A stretch of 64,000 nucleotides of DNA, taken from assembly GCF_018260405.1 (NCBI RefSeq), contig NZ_JAGLBG010000004.1:13256-77255 (forward strand), given 5' to 3'. Every line of letters starts with the position of its first letter. Within the stretch, counting starts at the first letter, position 1. The notes below the pieces were generated by a model that was not told the DNA's origin, did no database searches, and worked only from the letters and a program-made list of their open reading frames with translations. The stretch comes from Deinococcus sp. (GTDB lineage: Bacteria > Deinococcota > Deinococci > Deinococcales > Deinococcaceae). Positions 8,655-18,500 of this stretch are shown piece after piece. The translations under genes and the position numbers were made by a program.

Positions 8655-9860
8655 ATGCCCAGACCTCAACCGCTGGATTTTTCTGCGCTTCTCTCGGCGC
8701 GTGCCCGCACCATGAACGCTAGCGCCATCCGCGAGATTCTCAAGATCACGCAGCGGCCCGACGTGATTTCCTTTGCCGGGGGCCTGCCCGCGCCCGAACT
8801 GTTCCCGATGGACGAGTTTCGCCGCGCCGCCGACACGGTCATGACCAAATATGGCCCGGCCTCCTTGCAGTACAGCACCACCGAGGGGCACGCGCCGCTG
8901 CGCGAGTGGATCGCCGCCCGCAGCCACATTCCGGCCAGCAATGTGCAGATCACGACCGGAAGCCAACAGGCCCTTGACCTGCTCGGCAAAATTCTGATTT
9001 CGGAGGGCGACACCGTGCTGGTCGAAGCACCGAGCTATCTGGGGGCGCTGCAATCGTTCCAGCCGTATTTGCCCAGCTACGCCGAAATGCCCACCGATGA
9101 GGGCGGAATCGACGTGGACGCGCTGGAAGGGCTACTGAAAGCCGGGAACGTCAAGTTGCTGTACGCCATTCCCAACTTTCAGAATCCCACCGGGCGCACA
9201 CTGAGCCTGGAGCGCCGCCGCCGCCTGGTCGAACTGACCGCGCAACACGGCGTGCTGGTCATCGAGGACGACCCTTACGGCGACCTGCGCTTCAGCGGCG
9301 AACCGATCACCAGCCTGTATCAGCTGGGACTGGAGCTGTGGGGCGACGTGGATCAGAACCACGTTATCTATTGCAGCAGCTTTTCTAAGACGCTGGTGCC
9401 CGGCCTGCGCGACGCCTGGGTGCAGGCCGCCGCCCCGATTATCGGCAAACTGATTCAGGCCAAGCAGGGGGCCGATCTGCATACGCCCACCCTGAACCAG
9501 ATGATGATTACCGAGCTGCTGCCGCTGCTACCCACGCAAATCGAGAAGGTCAGGCGGGCTTACGGCGAGCGGGCCGGAATCATGATGGACGCGATGGATC
9601 GCCTCTTTCCGGCGGGCGCACAGCACACCACGCCGCAGGGCGGAATGTTCCTGTGGGTCACGTTGCCCCACGGAATCGACACAGCCAAGATGCTGCCCCG
9701 CGCCGTGGAGCGTCAGGTGGCCTACGTGCCCGGCAGCCCGTTCTATGCCAGGGGCGGTGGCGAGAACACCATGCGCCTGAGCTACAGCTGCTCGACCCCC
9801 GAACAGATCGGGCGCGGCGTGCAGGCGCTGGCCGACACTATCCGCGAGAGCCTCGACTGA
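8655..9860 (+). CDS. PLP-dependent aminotransferase of the 2-aminoadipate (LysN-like) family
   Basis: 401 aa, fold type I. Recognisable blocks are the N-terminal ISFAGGLPAPELFP, LQYSTTEGHAPLREW, TTGSQQALDL, IPNFQNPTGRT, VIEDDPYGDLRF and the PLP lysine in SSFSKTLVPGLR. This layout matches LysN of Thermus and the MocR-like aminotransferase group, which transaminate 2-aminoadipate, branched-chain or aromatic amino acids. Deinococcus and Thermus make lysine through aminoadipate, so LysN is a reasonable guess, but specificity cannot be proved from sequence. ATG 8655 follows TACCAT (8643-8648) by six bases, a leaderless start. murI follows 34 bases downstream. Confidence 0.88.
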   Translation: MPRPQPLDFSALLSARARTMNASAIREILKITQRPDVISFAGGLPAPELFPMDEFRRAADTVMTKYGPASLQYSTTEGHAPLREWIAARSHIPASNVQITTGSQQALDLLGKILISEGDTVLVEAPSYLGALQSFQPYLPSYAEMPTDEGGIDVDALEGLLKAGNVKLLYAIPNFQNPTGRTLSLERRRRLVELTAQHGVLVIEDDPYGDLRFSGEPITSLYQLGLELWGDVDQNHVIYCSSFSKTLVPGLRDAWVQAAAPIIGKLIQAKQGADLHTPTLNQMMITELLPLLPTQIEKVRRAYGERAGIMMDAMDRLFPAGAQHTTPQGGMFLWVTLPHGIDTAKMLPRAVERQVAYVPGSPFYARGGGENTMRLSYSCSTPEQIGRGVQALADTIRESLD

Positions 9861-9894
9861 TGAGCACCCGCCCAAGTCGCTTACCCCGTACCCC

Positions 9895-10734
<840 letters not shown>

Positions 10735-10758
10735 ACGGCCTACATCACAAGGTAGCTT

Positions 10759-11517
10759 ATGACCCAGACCAATTTACCCGTCCGTGAGGGCCGCGACCTG
10801 CTGACCCCGCGCCCCATAACCGTCAAACGCGGAGTCAATCCGCACGCGCCTGGCAGCGCCCAGCTGAGTATGGGCCGCACCGAGATTCTGGCAACGGTGA
10901 CCCTCGAAGACAAACCCGCCCCCCACATGCGCGGCAGCAAGGAAGGCTGGCTGACCGCCGAATACGCCATGCTGCCGCGCTCGACGGCCGACCGCCAGGC
11001 CCGCGAACGCAACCTGCAAAACGGGCGGCGACATGAAATTCAGCGCTTGCTGGGGCGGGCGCTGCGTTCCAGCCTGGACCTCAAATCTTTCCGCAATCAG
11101 ACGCTGTATATCGACTGCGATGTGCTGGTGGCTGACGGCGGCACCCGCGTCGCCAGCATTCTGGCCGGACACGCCGCGCTGCACGACTTTTGCGAGCACC
11201 TGATCAACACGGGCAAGCTCAGCGAGTGGCCGATTATTCATAACGTCGGGGCAATCAGCGCTGGGCTGCTTGGCCACGAGGTGCGGGTAGACCTCGACTA
11301 CGCCGAGGACAAGGTGGCGCGGGCCGACCTGAACGTGGTCGCTACCGACACGGGCCTACTGATCGAGGTGCAGGGCGGCGCGGAAGCCGGGCCTATTACT
11401 GTGCAGGAGTACGCCGCCCTGCTTGAGACCGGAGTGACGGCGGTGCGCGGCGTGATGGCCGAGCTGTCGCGGCAATTGGCGGTCGTTCAGGGCTTTGGGC
11501 ATTCCTACTCGCCCTGA
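10759..11517 (+). CDS. rph: Ribonuclease PH
   Basis: 252 aa phosphorolytic exoribonuclease that trims tRNA 3' ends. Family blocks are VKRGVNPHAPGSAQLSMGRT, WLTAEYAMLPRST, the phosphate-binding RNLQNGRRHEIQRLLGRALR region, the YIDCDVLVADGGTRVASI block and the C-terminal EVQGGAEAGPITVQEY. Length agrees with the family. A short purine run (aaggt) precedes the ATG. It closes the apparent aminotransferase-murI-rph unit. Confidence 0.95.
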   Translation: MTQTNLPVREGRDLLTPRPITVKRGVNPHAPGSAQLSMGRTEILATVTLEDKPAPHMRGSKEGWLTAEYAMLPRSTADRQARERNLQNGRRHEIQRLLGRALRSSLDLKSFRNQTLYIDCDVLVADGGTRVASILAGHAALHDFCEHLINTGKLSEWPIIHNVGAISAGLLGHEVRVDLDYAEDKVARADLNVVATDTGLLIEVQGGAEAGPITVQEYAALLETGVTAVRGVMAELSRQLAVVQGFGHSYSP

Positions 11518-11573
11518 TCGGTGAAAGCGGCGGTACGGGGCGGCCCGACCCCCACTTTTGTAAGAGGTCTATT
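11518..11573. repeat. Partial R3 repeat fragment
   Basis: The block with ggggcggcccgaccccca followed by cttttgtaagaggtctatt matches the right end of the 254-base R3 element at 3739-3992 and, inverted, the left part of 36366-36465. It fills the space between the convergent rph and DinB-like genes and reaches the stop codon of the latter. Confidence 0.65.
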
Positions 11574-12181
11574 CAGCCTGCGCTGGCCGCTTCTTGCTCG
11601 CTTACGCTAAGCGTTTCCTTCCCGGAGCGCAGTTTGCGGCTTTCGAGGTCGGCGTGCTGGGTCAGGTAACGCAGCCAGCCCTTGGCGGTCAGCGGCCCCA
11701 AACCGTTATGCTCGACCACGAAGTCGTCGTCGGGTGGGTTGTGGTGCAGTTGCCGGGCCAGTTCCACGGTGCGGGCGCGGGTCTGCGACAGGGTGCTGCG
11801 CAGTTGGGGCAGGCCGGTGCCGCTGGGTGGGCGGTAGCCCTGGTACTCGTCCTTCACGAATTCTTTTTGCCCCAGCGCCACCTGAATCCGGCTCTGACCC
11901 CAGCGCTCTATGCCGATGATATGTGCCAGCACCTCGCGGTTTTCGGGCGTATCGCTGGCAGCCTCGGCCCGCTGGGTCAGATAGGTGCCGCCGCGTTCAA
12001 GGCTCTGGCCCAGATCGGTGAAACTGCTGCGCCCCGCCGGTTTTTCGAGGACGTTTGCCACGACAAAATCCTTGATTTCGCCCTTGTTCTTGCGGGCCAG
12101 TAAGGCCGCACCCACCGCAATGCCCACGGTGGCAACCGTGACGACGGCAGGCAGGAGACCTCTAGTGTTCTTCTGCGTCAT
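11573..12181 (-). CDS. Membrane-anchored DinB-like protein
   Basis: About 202 aa. A hydrophobic segment near residues 10-30 (LLPAVVTVATVGIAVGAALLA) anchors a four-helix DinB/YfiT-like domain: the HIIGIERWGQ helix and the C-terminal HNGLGPLTAKGWLRYLTQHADLE helix carry the spaced histidines that bind metal in this superfamily. DinB-superfamily proteins are expanded in Deinococcus; most have no known reaction, and some are thiol transferases. ATG 12181 is preferred over the longer frame because TACACT lies six bases upstream (leaderless). The membrane anchor is unusual for the family. Confidence 0.8.
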   Translation of the reverse strand: MTQKNTRGLLPAVVTVATVGIAVGAALLARKNKGEIKDFVVANVLEKPAGRSSFTDLGQSLERGGTYLTQRAEAASDTPENREVLAHIIGIERWGQSRIQVALGQKEFVKDEYQGYRPPSGTGLPQLRSTLSQTRARTVELARQLHHNPPDDDFVVEHNGLGPLTAKGWLRYLTQHADLESRKLRSGKETLSVSEQEAASAG

Positions 12182-12227
12182 AAAATCAGTGTAGAGCCTG
12201 CATCCTAACGAAAAACTGAGGCTTCCT

Positions 12228-12833
12228 TTACTCCGCCTGAGCGACACAAACCTCAAGTACCTCCTGCGGCGTAGCGATCAGCGACACCCGCGAGTCGGGC
12301 GGACAGGGAAGCTGATCGCGCAGCATCAGGGGGTGCGCCAGGGTAAATTCCGGCAGGCTCAGGCCCAGGCCACGTGCGCCCCAGCTGTAGCCTTTGCCCA
12401 GTCGTCCGCCCTGCCGGTCGACACCCACGCAGGCCAGCACCACCGCCCTGGCCCCTTCCGGGATCAGGCGGGGTTCGCCCACAGCCGACATCTTGCTCAG
12501 ACTGGCCCCCGCCGGATCAGTCAGCCGCCAGTACCAGCCCGCCTTTTTCTGGTGGGGCACGTACAGCACCTTGCCGCTTTCCAGCGCCAGCTTTCGCAGG
12601 GGCAGCAACGCCCGCTCGGGGCCGACAATCAGGGAATCCAGGGCCGCCAGCCGGGGATGCGCCAGCAGCTGTCTGGCGGCGTCGCGTGCGCCCTTGAAGT
12701 TGGGGCAGTGGCCGTGCGGCGGCAACGGAAAAGAACACAGGCGCGTGCGCTCCAGGGCGTTCCAGACCGCTTCCCGGCAGGCACCAGCAGTCTGCGGCGG
12801 TCTGGGGGGAGGCGGCAGCTCAGCCCTCGCCAC
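12228..12833 (-). CDS. 5-formyltetrahydrofolate cyclo-ligase-like protein
   Basis: About 201 aa. The block EAVWNALERTRLCSFPLPPHGHCPNFKGA, followed by YVPHQKKAGWYWRLTDP and a Gly-rich GRLGKGYSWGARGLG segment, resembles the 5-FCL/MTHFSD fold in which the Gly-rich loop binds nucleotide. It could convert 5-formyl- to 5,10-methenyl-tetrahydrofolate, or be the related domain of unknown substrate. An open frame extends upstream to 13031, but that part lies antiframe within the acyltransferase gene. GTG 12833, overlapping the acyltransferase stop by 14 bases, is the likeliest start. Translational coupling with that gene is inferred. Confidence 0.7.
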   Translation of the reverse strand: MARAELPPPPRPPQTAGACREAVWNALERTRLCSFPLPPHGHCPNFKGARDAARQLLAHPRLAALDSLIVGPERALLPLRKLALESGKVLYVPHQKKAGWYWRLTDPAGASLSKMSAVGEPRLIPEGARAVVLACVGVDRQGGRLGKGYSWGARGLGLSLPEFTLAHPLMLRDQLPCPPDSRVSLIATPQEVLEVCVAQAE

Positions 12834-13719
12834 CGCTGAGGTCTTCCGGCCCCGGTTGGCGGGTCTGGCCGGGGGTCGGCTCCGGGAACTCCGGGTTCGC
12901 CTTGCGGTCGGGCACACGAGCGTGCGTGGCGGCCCGAATGTGGTACTCGCCCATTTCCTGCTCGGGGCGCACCTTGTAGCGCGTGACCTTGGCGGGCACC
13001 CCCATGGCAATGCCGTGCGGCGGAATGTCACTGCGGAGCAGGGCGTGGGTCGCCAGCATTCCGTCGTCGCTAACGATGCTACCCGCCAGCACGGTGCTGT
13101 GGTAGGTGATGCGTGCCCCGCGCCCGATGACCGTTTTACGCAGAGTCACGTCGGGGCCGTCGAGCACGCTGTGCGTGTGGCTGTAGATGTTGACGTAATC
13201 GCTGATCGAAGCGCCGTCGTGCAGTTCGATCCCGCCGATATCGTCGAGCAGCACGTAGCGGTGCACCACCACGTCGTCCCCGACTTCCATGTTGTAGCCG
13301 ACGCTGAATTCCACGTTCTGCCAGCACTTGAAGTTGCGGCCCACCTTTTTGAAGATGTGGCCCGCCAGCACCCGCCGCAGCGGGATGCCCGTCACAGGGT
13401 TCTGGCCGAAGGGAGTCAGGTCCAGGTTTTTCCAGAGCCACAGCAGCGGCTTGACCTGCTTAAAGCGCTCCTGGTCGGTCGCCATGTAATACTCGGCCTC
13501 GAAGGTGGCGTTGTTGGCGTCGCAATTGAGCGCAGCCATGGGCATGTCAGAAAGCAGCGTGGCATAGCTGCGGCCATACATCACCTGGGCCAGCACCTCA
13601 CGGCACAGCTCGTAACGGTCAGTCGCCGGATCGGTGAGCCTGGCCTCCAAATCCCCGAGAAACTGGTCGAAAACGCTTTGGGCGTCCGAATTGATGCTGA
13701 TGGGCACGAGCCAGGTCAC
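12820..13719 (-). CDS. Left-handed beta-helix (hexapeptide) acyltransferase-like protein
   Basis: 299 aa. About 120 N-terminal residues of unknown fold precede a hexapeptide-repeat region (about 130-240), seen as repeated turns such as FSVGYNMEVGDDVVVHRYVLLDD, GGIELHDGASISDYVNIYSH and IGRGARITYHSTVLAG, ending with GVPAKVTRY, as in O-acetyltransferases and gamma-carbonic-anhydrase-like proteins. The acceptor is unknown. The C-terminal 45 residues are Pro/Glu rich. GTG 13719 lies seven bases after TACACT (13732-13727), with TTGACC 15 bases further up, so the message is probably leaderless. The 5-FCL-like gene overlaps its 3' end. Confidence 0.8.
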   Translation of the reverse strand: MTWLVPISINSDAQSVFDQFLGDLEARLTDPATDRYELCREVLAQVMYGRSYATLLSDMPMAALNCDANNATFEAEYYMATDQERFKQVKPLLWLWKNLDLTPFGQNPVTGIPLRRVLAGHIFKKVGRNFKCWQNVEFSVGYNMEVGDDVVVHRYVLLDDIGGIELHDGASISDYVNIYSHTHSVLDGPDVTLRKTVIGRGARITYHSTVLAGSIVSDDGMLATHALLRSDIPPHGIAMGVPAKVTRYKVRPEQEMGEYHIRAATHARVPDRKANPEFPEPTPGQTRQPGPEDLSGGEG

Positions 13720-13726
13720 GCCAGAA

Positions 13727-13753
13727 AGTGTAGCAGTTGATAGGAAAGGTCAA
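13727..13753 (-). promoter_or_regulatory. Promoter of the hexapeptide acyltransferase gene
   Basis: Minus-strand TTGACC (13753-13748) and TACACT (13732-13727) separated by 15 bases, with GTG starting seven bases after the -10. The spacer is short, so the -35 assignment is less certain than the -10. Confidence 0.55.
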
Positions 13754-14018
13754 CCGTCATCCTATCCAGCACTCTTTGTCTGAGAGTCTTTCATCTGGGC
13801 CTGATCTGCACGGCTAAAGTTAGGAAATTATGAGAACCTTGCGGTTACCCTCATGCGTATCTGGGTAAAACGCCCGAATCCCCTGTGCGGCGCAGTTCTA
13901 CGAAGCCGCTCGGAGGGGTACCGCAATCATAATCCGGCAAGTACTGAACACTGTGAGTACGTCAACGGCGAAACACCGACTGAATCGTGTGAACGTCCTA
14001 AACCCGTCCGAACTATTA

Positions 14019-14327
14019 CTAGTTGTCGAACTTGTCGTACCCGGCCGCCACACGGCGCTGCGCTCCACGGGCATAGTCCATCTGCATCTCGACAGTCTCA
14101 TGTTTGCCCTCGGTAAAGGTACTGTCGTGAATCCAGTAGTTCAGGCGGTTGTCCCCGAGTTGCACCCAGAATTTGTGGGGGTCCGCGACATCACGCAAAA
14201 AGGCCACGTGATCGTATTCGTTCTGCTGCGCCCATACCTTGATGTCGTCCAGCACACGCACGGCTTTAGGATCAGTCATCTGGAACTCGTGACCGTCTGA
14301 CTCGTTGATGAACTTGATGGTGACCAT
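14019..14327 (-). CDS. Small conserved-looking protein of unknown function
   Basis: 102 aa, not recognised. It is acidic and aromatic-rich, with two beta-like stretches (MVTIKFINESDGHEF and HKFWVQLGDNRLNYWI) around a helix, and no signal peptide or cysteine. ATG 14327 is preceded by TAAGCT with a six-base spacer, the leaderless pattern of this genome, which supports it being a real gene. It stands alone between the acyltransferase promoter and the divergent exonuclease III gene. The 290 bases downstream hold the acyltransferase promoter and no other gene. Confidence 0.7.
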   Translation of the reverse strand: MVTIKFINESDGHEFQMTDPKAVRVLDDIKVWAQQNEYDHVAFLRDVADPHKFWVQLGDNRLNYWIHDSTFTEGKHETVEMQMDYARGAQRRVAAGYDKFDN

Positions 14328-14424
14328 AGGCTCAGCTTAGGCCGCTTCAAGCTGATTTGAACATGAATTGACTGAACGTATCTTGACCAATAGCCTCATG
14401 GCGCACAGGCTATGCTCGGCAGCA

Positions 14425-15183
14425 ATGCCCGGCCTTAAAGTCACCACGCTCAACGCCAATGGTCTGCGGAGCGCCTTACGCAGGGGGCTTGCGGCCTGGG
14501 TCGAGCGCCAGCAACCCGACGTGCTGCTGCTTCAGGAAGTTCGCGCCGGGCCGATGCCGGAGGCGCTTCCCGGTTACGCGTCGGCCTGGTTTCCGGCGCA
14601 GAAGGCGGGCTACAGCGGCGTGGCGATTTTGTCGCGCCATGAACTAAGCGACGTGCGAACCGGAATGAACCACGTTCAGATGGACCATGAAGGCCGCGTC
14701 ATCAGCGCCGTGATCCAGGGGGTGCGGTTTGTCAGCGTGTACCTCCCCAGCGGCAGCAGCGGCGAGGAGCGCCAGGGGTTCAAAGACCGCATCCTGGGCG
14801 AATATCAGGTGTGGGTAGAAGGCCTGCTGGCGGGGGGAATACCCCTGGTGATCGGCGGCGACTACAACGTGGCCCACCGCGAAATCGACCTGAAAAACTG
14901 GCGCGGCAACCAGAAAAACAGCGGCTTTCTGCCTCATGAGCGCCAGTGGATGACAGACCACCTGCGGGGCGGCCTGACCGACACCCACCGCCTGCATCTG
15001 GGCGACACACCCGAATACACCTGGTGGAGCAACCGGGCCAACGCTTACGCTAACAATGTCGGCTGGCGCATCGATTATCTGCTGGCCGCCAGGGTGCATA
15101 TCCGTAACGTTGGCGTGGACCGCGAAGCCTGCCTTAGCGACCACGCACCGCTCTCGGGGCAGGTCGAGTGGCCGCAGGAATGA
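14425..15183 (+). CDS. xth: Exodeoxyribonuclease III / AP endonuclease
   Basis: About 252 aa of the exonuclease-endonuclease-phosphatase fold. Visible signatures are TTLNANGLRSALRRG (metal-binding Asn), DVLLLQEVRA (catalytic Glu), VIGGDYNVAHREIDLKN (Asp/Asn) and the C-terminal WRIDYLLA and LSDHAPL (Asp-His). It would cut DNA 5' to abasic sites and degrade 3' ends in base-excision repair. ATG 14425 is chosen over an earlier ATG because TATGCT lies eight bases ahead and the conserved fold begins directly after. Deinococcus relies on one main Xth enzyme, so this is a repair gene of note. Confidence 0.93.
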   Translation: MPGLKVTTLNANGLRSALRRGLAAWVERQQPDVLLLQEVRAGPMPEALPGYASAWFPAQKAGYSGVAILSRHELSDVRTGMNHVQMDHEGRVISAVIQGVRFVSVYLPSGSSGEERQGFKDRILGEYQVWVEGLLAGGIPLVIGGDYNVAHREIDLKNWRGNQKNSGFLPHERQWMTDHLRGGLTDTHRLHLGDTPEYTWWSNRANAYANNVGWRIDYLLAARVHIRNVGVDREACLSDHAPLSGQVEWPQE

Positions 15184-15185
15184 GG

Positions 15186-15256
15186 AATATAGACTTCCGG
15201 TTGAAGGGGCCTGCCCGCCTCCCGACTGCGGGCGGAATTGAGCGCAGTCCGTATAA
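15186..15256. repeat. Intergenic repeat, family R2
   Basis: Starts near ATAGACTTCCGGTTG and ends GCGCAGTCCGTATAA, with an internal GCCCGC/GCGGGC palindrome. The same left end (ACTyCGGTT), palindrome and right tail recur at 30830-30933, and the tail recurs at five or more further sites. It directly follows the xth gene and may double as its terminator. Confidence 0.7.
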
Positions 15257-15297
15257 GTCTGTCAAAAAGCGTAAACATTCGGTCAGAGTCGACGTGA

Positions 15298-15523
15298 TAT
15301 GCTGCGCGTGCTGTTGGGAACTGCCGTGACAAACCGCAAAGACCATGAGGGTCCGCGGAAAGTGTTGGCGCAGGCAAGCCCGAATGAAGCGAAGATTGTC
15401 GGCGTCGGCCCCCATGAGAGGAATGCACGCGGTACGCCAGGGCCAAGTGGGCCACGTACTAGCCGCACCACACGCAAGACTACAAGTGCTCATGGGCGTG
15501 AATCGGCCCGACTGGGTGCGTAA
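15298..15523 (+). promoter_or_regulatory. Promoter and long leader of the RNase R gene
   Basis: TATGCT at 15298-15303 looks like a -10 box, leaving a leader of about 215 bases before the rnr ATG. The leader contains an open frame (15299-15523) ending with TAA directly before the rnr ATG. Its codon use lacks the strong G/C third-position bias of real genes here, so it is treated as untranslated leader. No known riboswitch was recognised. Confidence 0.4.
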
Positions 15524-18500
15524 ATGCCAAAAATGAAGAAAATGGCTGAGGCGGTCAGTGCGACCAGCACCGAAGCCGAAACCGTGAAGAAAACGAAGAA
15601 AACCGCTCAGTCCAGCGCTGAGCCTTCCGCCGCCTCCAGTGCGGCCAAACCTCCGAAGGGCAGCAGCCGTAGCCCGAAAAAAGCCCTGGCCTCCTCCCGT
15701 TCAGAACCGTCCCAGCCGGAGCCGTCCCTGTCAGAATTACCAGCCCCAGGAGCTGGCAAGTCGCGCACCAGCCGGGCAAAAGAGACGGGCGCTACGGCTA
15801 AGGGCACCACCTCTAAAAGCCGCCCACCTGAACCCGGTTCGATTAAATCCAGCGCCGTTGAACCCGCTGCTGTAGGAACAGCAACACCAGAACCTGGGGC
15901 GGCTCCCCTTGAGCGCAAGCCGCGCAGCACCAGAGTGGCGCAGGCGATAGCGCCCAGTGAACCAGTTTCCGCTGTTCCAGCACTTTTGCCAGAAACAGTC
16001 GAAGAGGCGGCCAAGCCCCGACGCGGACGTCTGCCCCGCACGGTGAGGGAAAAAGTTGCAACGCTGCCAGCAGAGCAAGACGCTCCGGCTGCGGACAGCT
16101 CTGCCTCTACCTCTGCCGCCCAGCCCCCGGCCCGCCGAGGCCGCAAGCCGAAGCAGGCCCTGACTGAGCCCCTTGCGGAGCAGCTGGCCGAGCCGGTGCC
16201 GGTGGCCGGGGCCGCTGCCGCCGAACCCGTACTCCTGGAACGGCCCAAAAAACAGCGTGGGCGCAAGCCTAGAGGGGCCCCGGAAACGGCGCTGGCCGAG
16301 GTTCTCGATGGCGTCGAAGCTGTACCTGTCGGGCCTGTAACCGCTGAGCCTGTAACTCTTGAGCCTGTAACCGTTGAGCCTGCACCTGTCGAAGTCCCAG
16401 CCGCCCAGAGTGCAGAGCCAGCTCCAGCGGCCCTGGCTCCAGCCGCCGTAACGCACGAAACCAGTGAGCCTGCGCTAGACCTCACCACGTCCGAGCAGGC
16501 CGTGCCGCCCGCCAAGGCCACTCGCCGGGGCCGCAAGGGGGCCGCCGCGCAGGTGCAGGCACCAGAGAGCAGCGAGGCCGCAGCAAGCGCTGTGCAGACG
16601 CCGGAAGGCGCACTTGAGTCAGCGTCAGCACCAGAGCCGGAGTCACCGCAAGAAGCACAGCCGGGGCCGCACAACGACCTGGCCGACGACGCCGAGGTGC
16701 AGGAACAGGTGGCGTTGGAGCAGGTGCAGCCCGAACAGTCGCTGGTGCTGACCCAGCTGCGTAAAATTGGCCGCCCGATTCATGTCCGCGACCTCGAAAA
16801 GACCTTTACGCGCCAGGCACTCGAGCGCATCGGCGGCTGGCGCAACCTGACCGACCTGCTCGAAGAACTGGCTGAAAGCGGTCAGGTGATCCGTACCCGC
16901 AAAAAAATGTACGGGCTGCCCGAGGCCATGAGTCTGGTGCGCGGGCGCTTCCAGGCGTCGGCAGCGGGCTTCGGCTTCGTGATTCCCGACTCGGGCGGCG
17001 AGGACTACTACGTCCCCGAGGGCAAAACGATGGAAGCCTGGAACGGCGACATCGTCCTGGTGCGCATAGAAGGCCGGGGCGACAGCCGTAACGACAGCGG
17101 GCGCGGCGGCTCGCGGCGTGGGCAAAAAGGCGACGGAAACCCCCGCGCCAGCGTGGTGCGCTTCGTGCAGCGGGCCTACAAGCAACTGGTCGGCACCCTG
17201 GAGTTCAGTCACGGCCACCCCATTTTGAAACCTGACGATCACCGCGCCCGTCACCGCATCCTGATGCTGCCCGAAGGTCTAGAAGACTTGGAAGCCGGGG
17301 CACGCGTCGTGTCCGAGCTGTACTGGCCCGAGATCACCGGCGAGGACGAGGTGTTCGGGCAGGTCGTGCGCGTGCTGGGCACCGAGGACGACCCGGTAAC
17401 CGAAACGGAAGCCGTCATTGTCAAGTTTGGGCTGCGCGGCGATTTCCCTGAGGAAGTGGTCGAACAGGCGAACGCGATTCCGGCCCAGATTCCCGCCGAA
17501 GCCCTGAAAGACCGGCTTGACCTGCGCTCGTTTAACATCTTCACTGTCGACGGGCGCGATGCCAAGGATTTCGACGACGCCATTCATATCCAGCCCACGC
17601 CCGAGGGCAACTTCGTGGTGGGCGTGCACATCGCCGACGTGAGCCATTACGTGCGTGAAGGCACGCCGCTAGACACCGAGGCGTATGCCCGCGCCACCAG
17701 CGTGTACCTGCCGGGCCGGGTGCTGCCCATGCTGCCCGAGCACCTCAGCAACGGGGTGTGCAGCCTGGTTCCCAACGAAGACCGCCTGACCATGACCGCG
17801 CTGGTCGAACTCTCTGCCGAGGGCGAGATTCTTAAAGTGCAACTCGCGCCTAGCGTGATCAATTCCAAGGCGCGGCTTACCTATGACGAGGTGCAGGCGT
17901 ACAGCGAAGCCACCGCCACGCTGCCTGATCACGCCCGGCAACTCGAGGGTGACCTGCACCTGCTGCTTAAAATCACGACCAAACTGCGCCAGAAGCGCCT
18001 GCGTGAAGGCTCGCTGGACTTCAAGCTGCGCGAGGTTAAGGTGGATGTCGGCCCCGACGGGCGCATGGAACTTATTCCCATCCGCGAGGAAACGGCGCGG
18101 GGGATGATCGAGGACCTGATGCTGCTCGCCAACAAGGTGGTCGCCCATTACCTGATTGAACGCGAGATTCCGACCCTGTTCCGTATCCACGAGGAACCCA
18201 CGCTGCAACGCTTTCAGGACGTGAGCGCGGCTATCGGGCGGCTCGGGCAGGCCTTCCCCGGCGGCCAGCCAACCCCACAGGCGTATCAGGCGGTCTTGAA
18301 AGCCGTGCGCGGCACCCCGCGCGAAAGCGTGGTCAATACGCTGCTGCTGCGCTCGATGCAGCAGGCCAAGTATGCGGGCGAGAATGTGGGCCACTTCGGG
18401 CTGGCGTTTGACGAGTACTTGCACTTTACCAGCCCGATTCGCCGCTACCCCGATCTGGTGGTTCACCGAACGCTTAAGCGCGTGCTGCTGGGCGAACTGC

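Noticed and set aside
12834..13031. N-terminal extension of the 5-FCL-like protein
   Set aside because: This part is Arg/Pro/Ser rich and lies out of frame within the acyltransferase coding region, so it is not likely to be translated.
15299..15523. Open frame of 74 codons ending just before rnr
   Set aside because: Third codon positions lack the strong G/C bias of local genes and the product shows no domain; kept as leader sequence.
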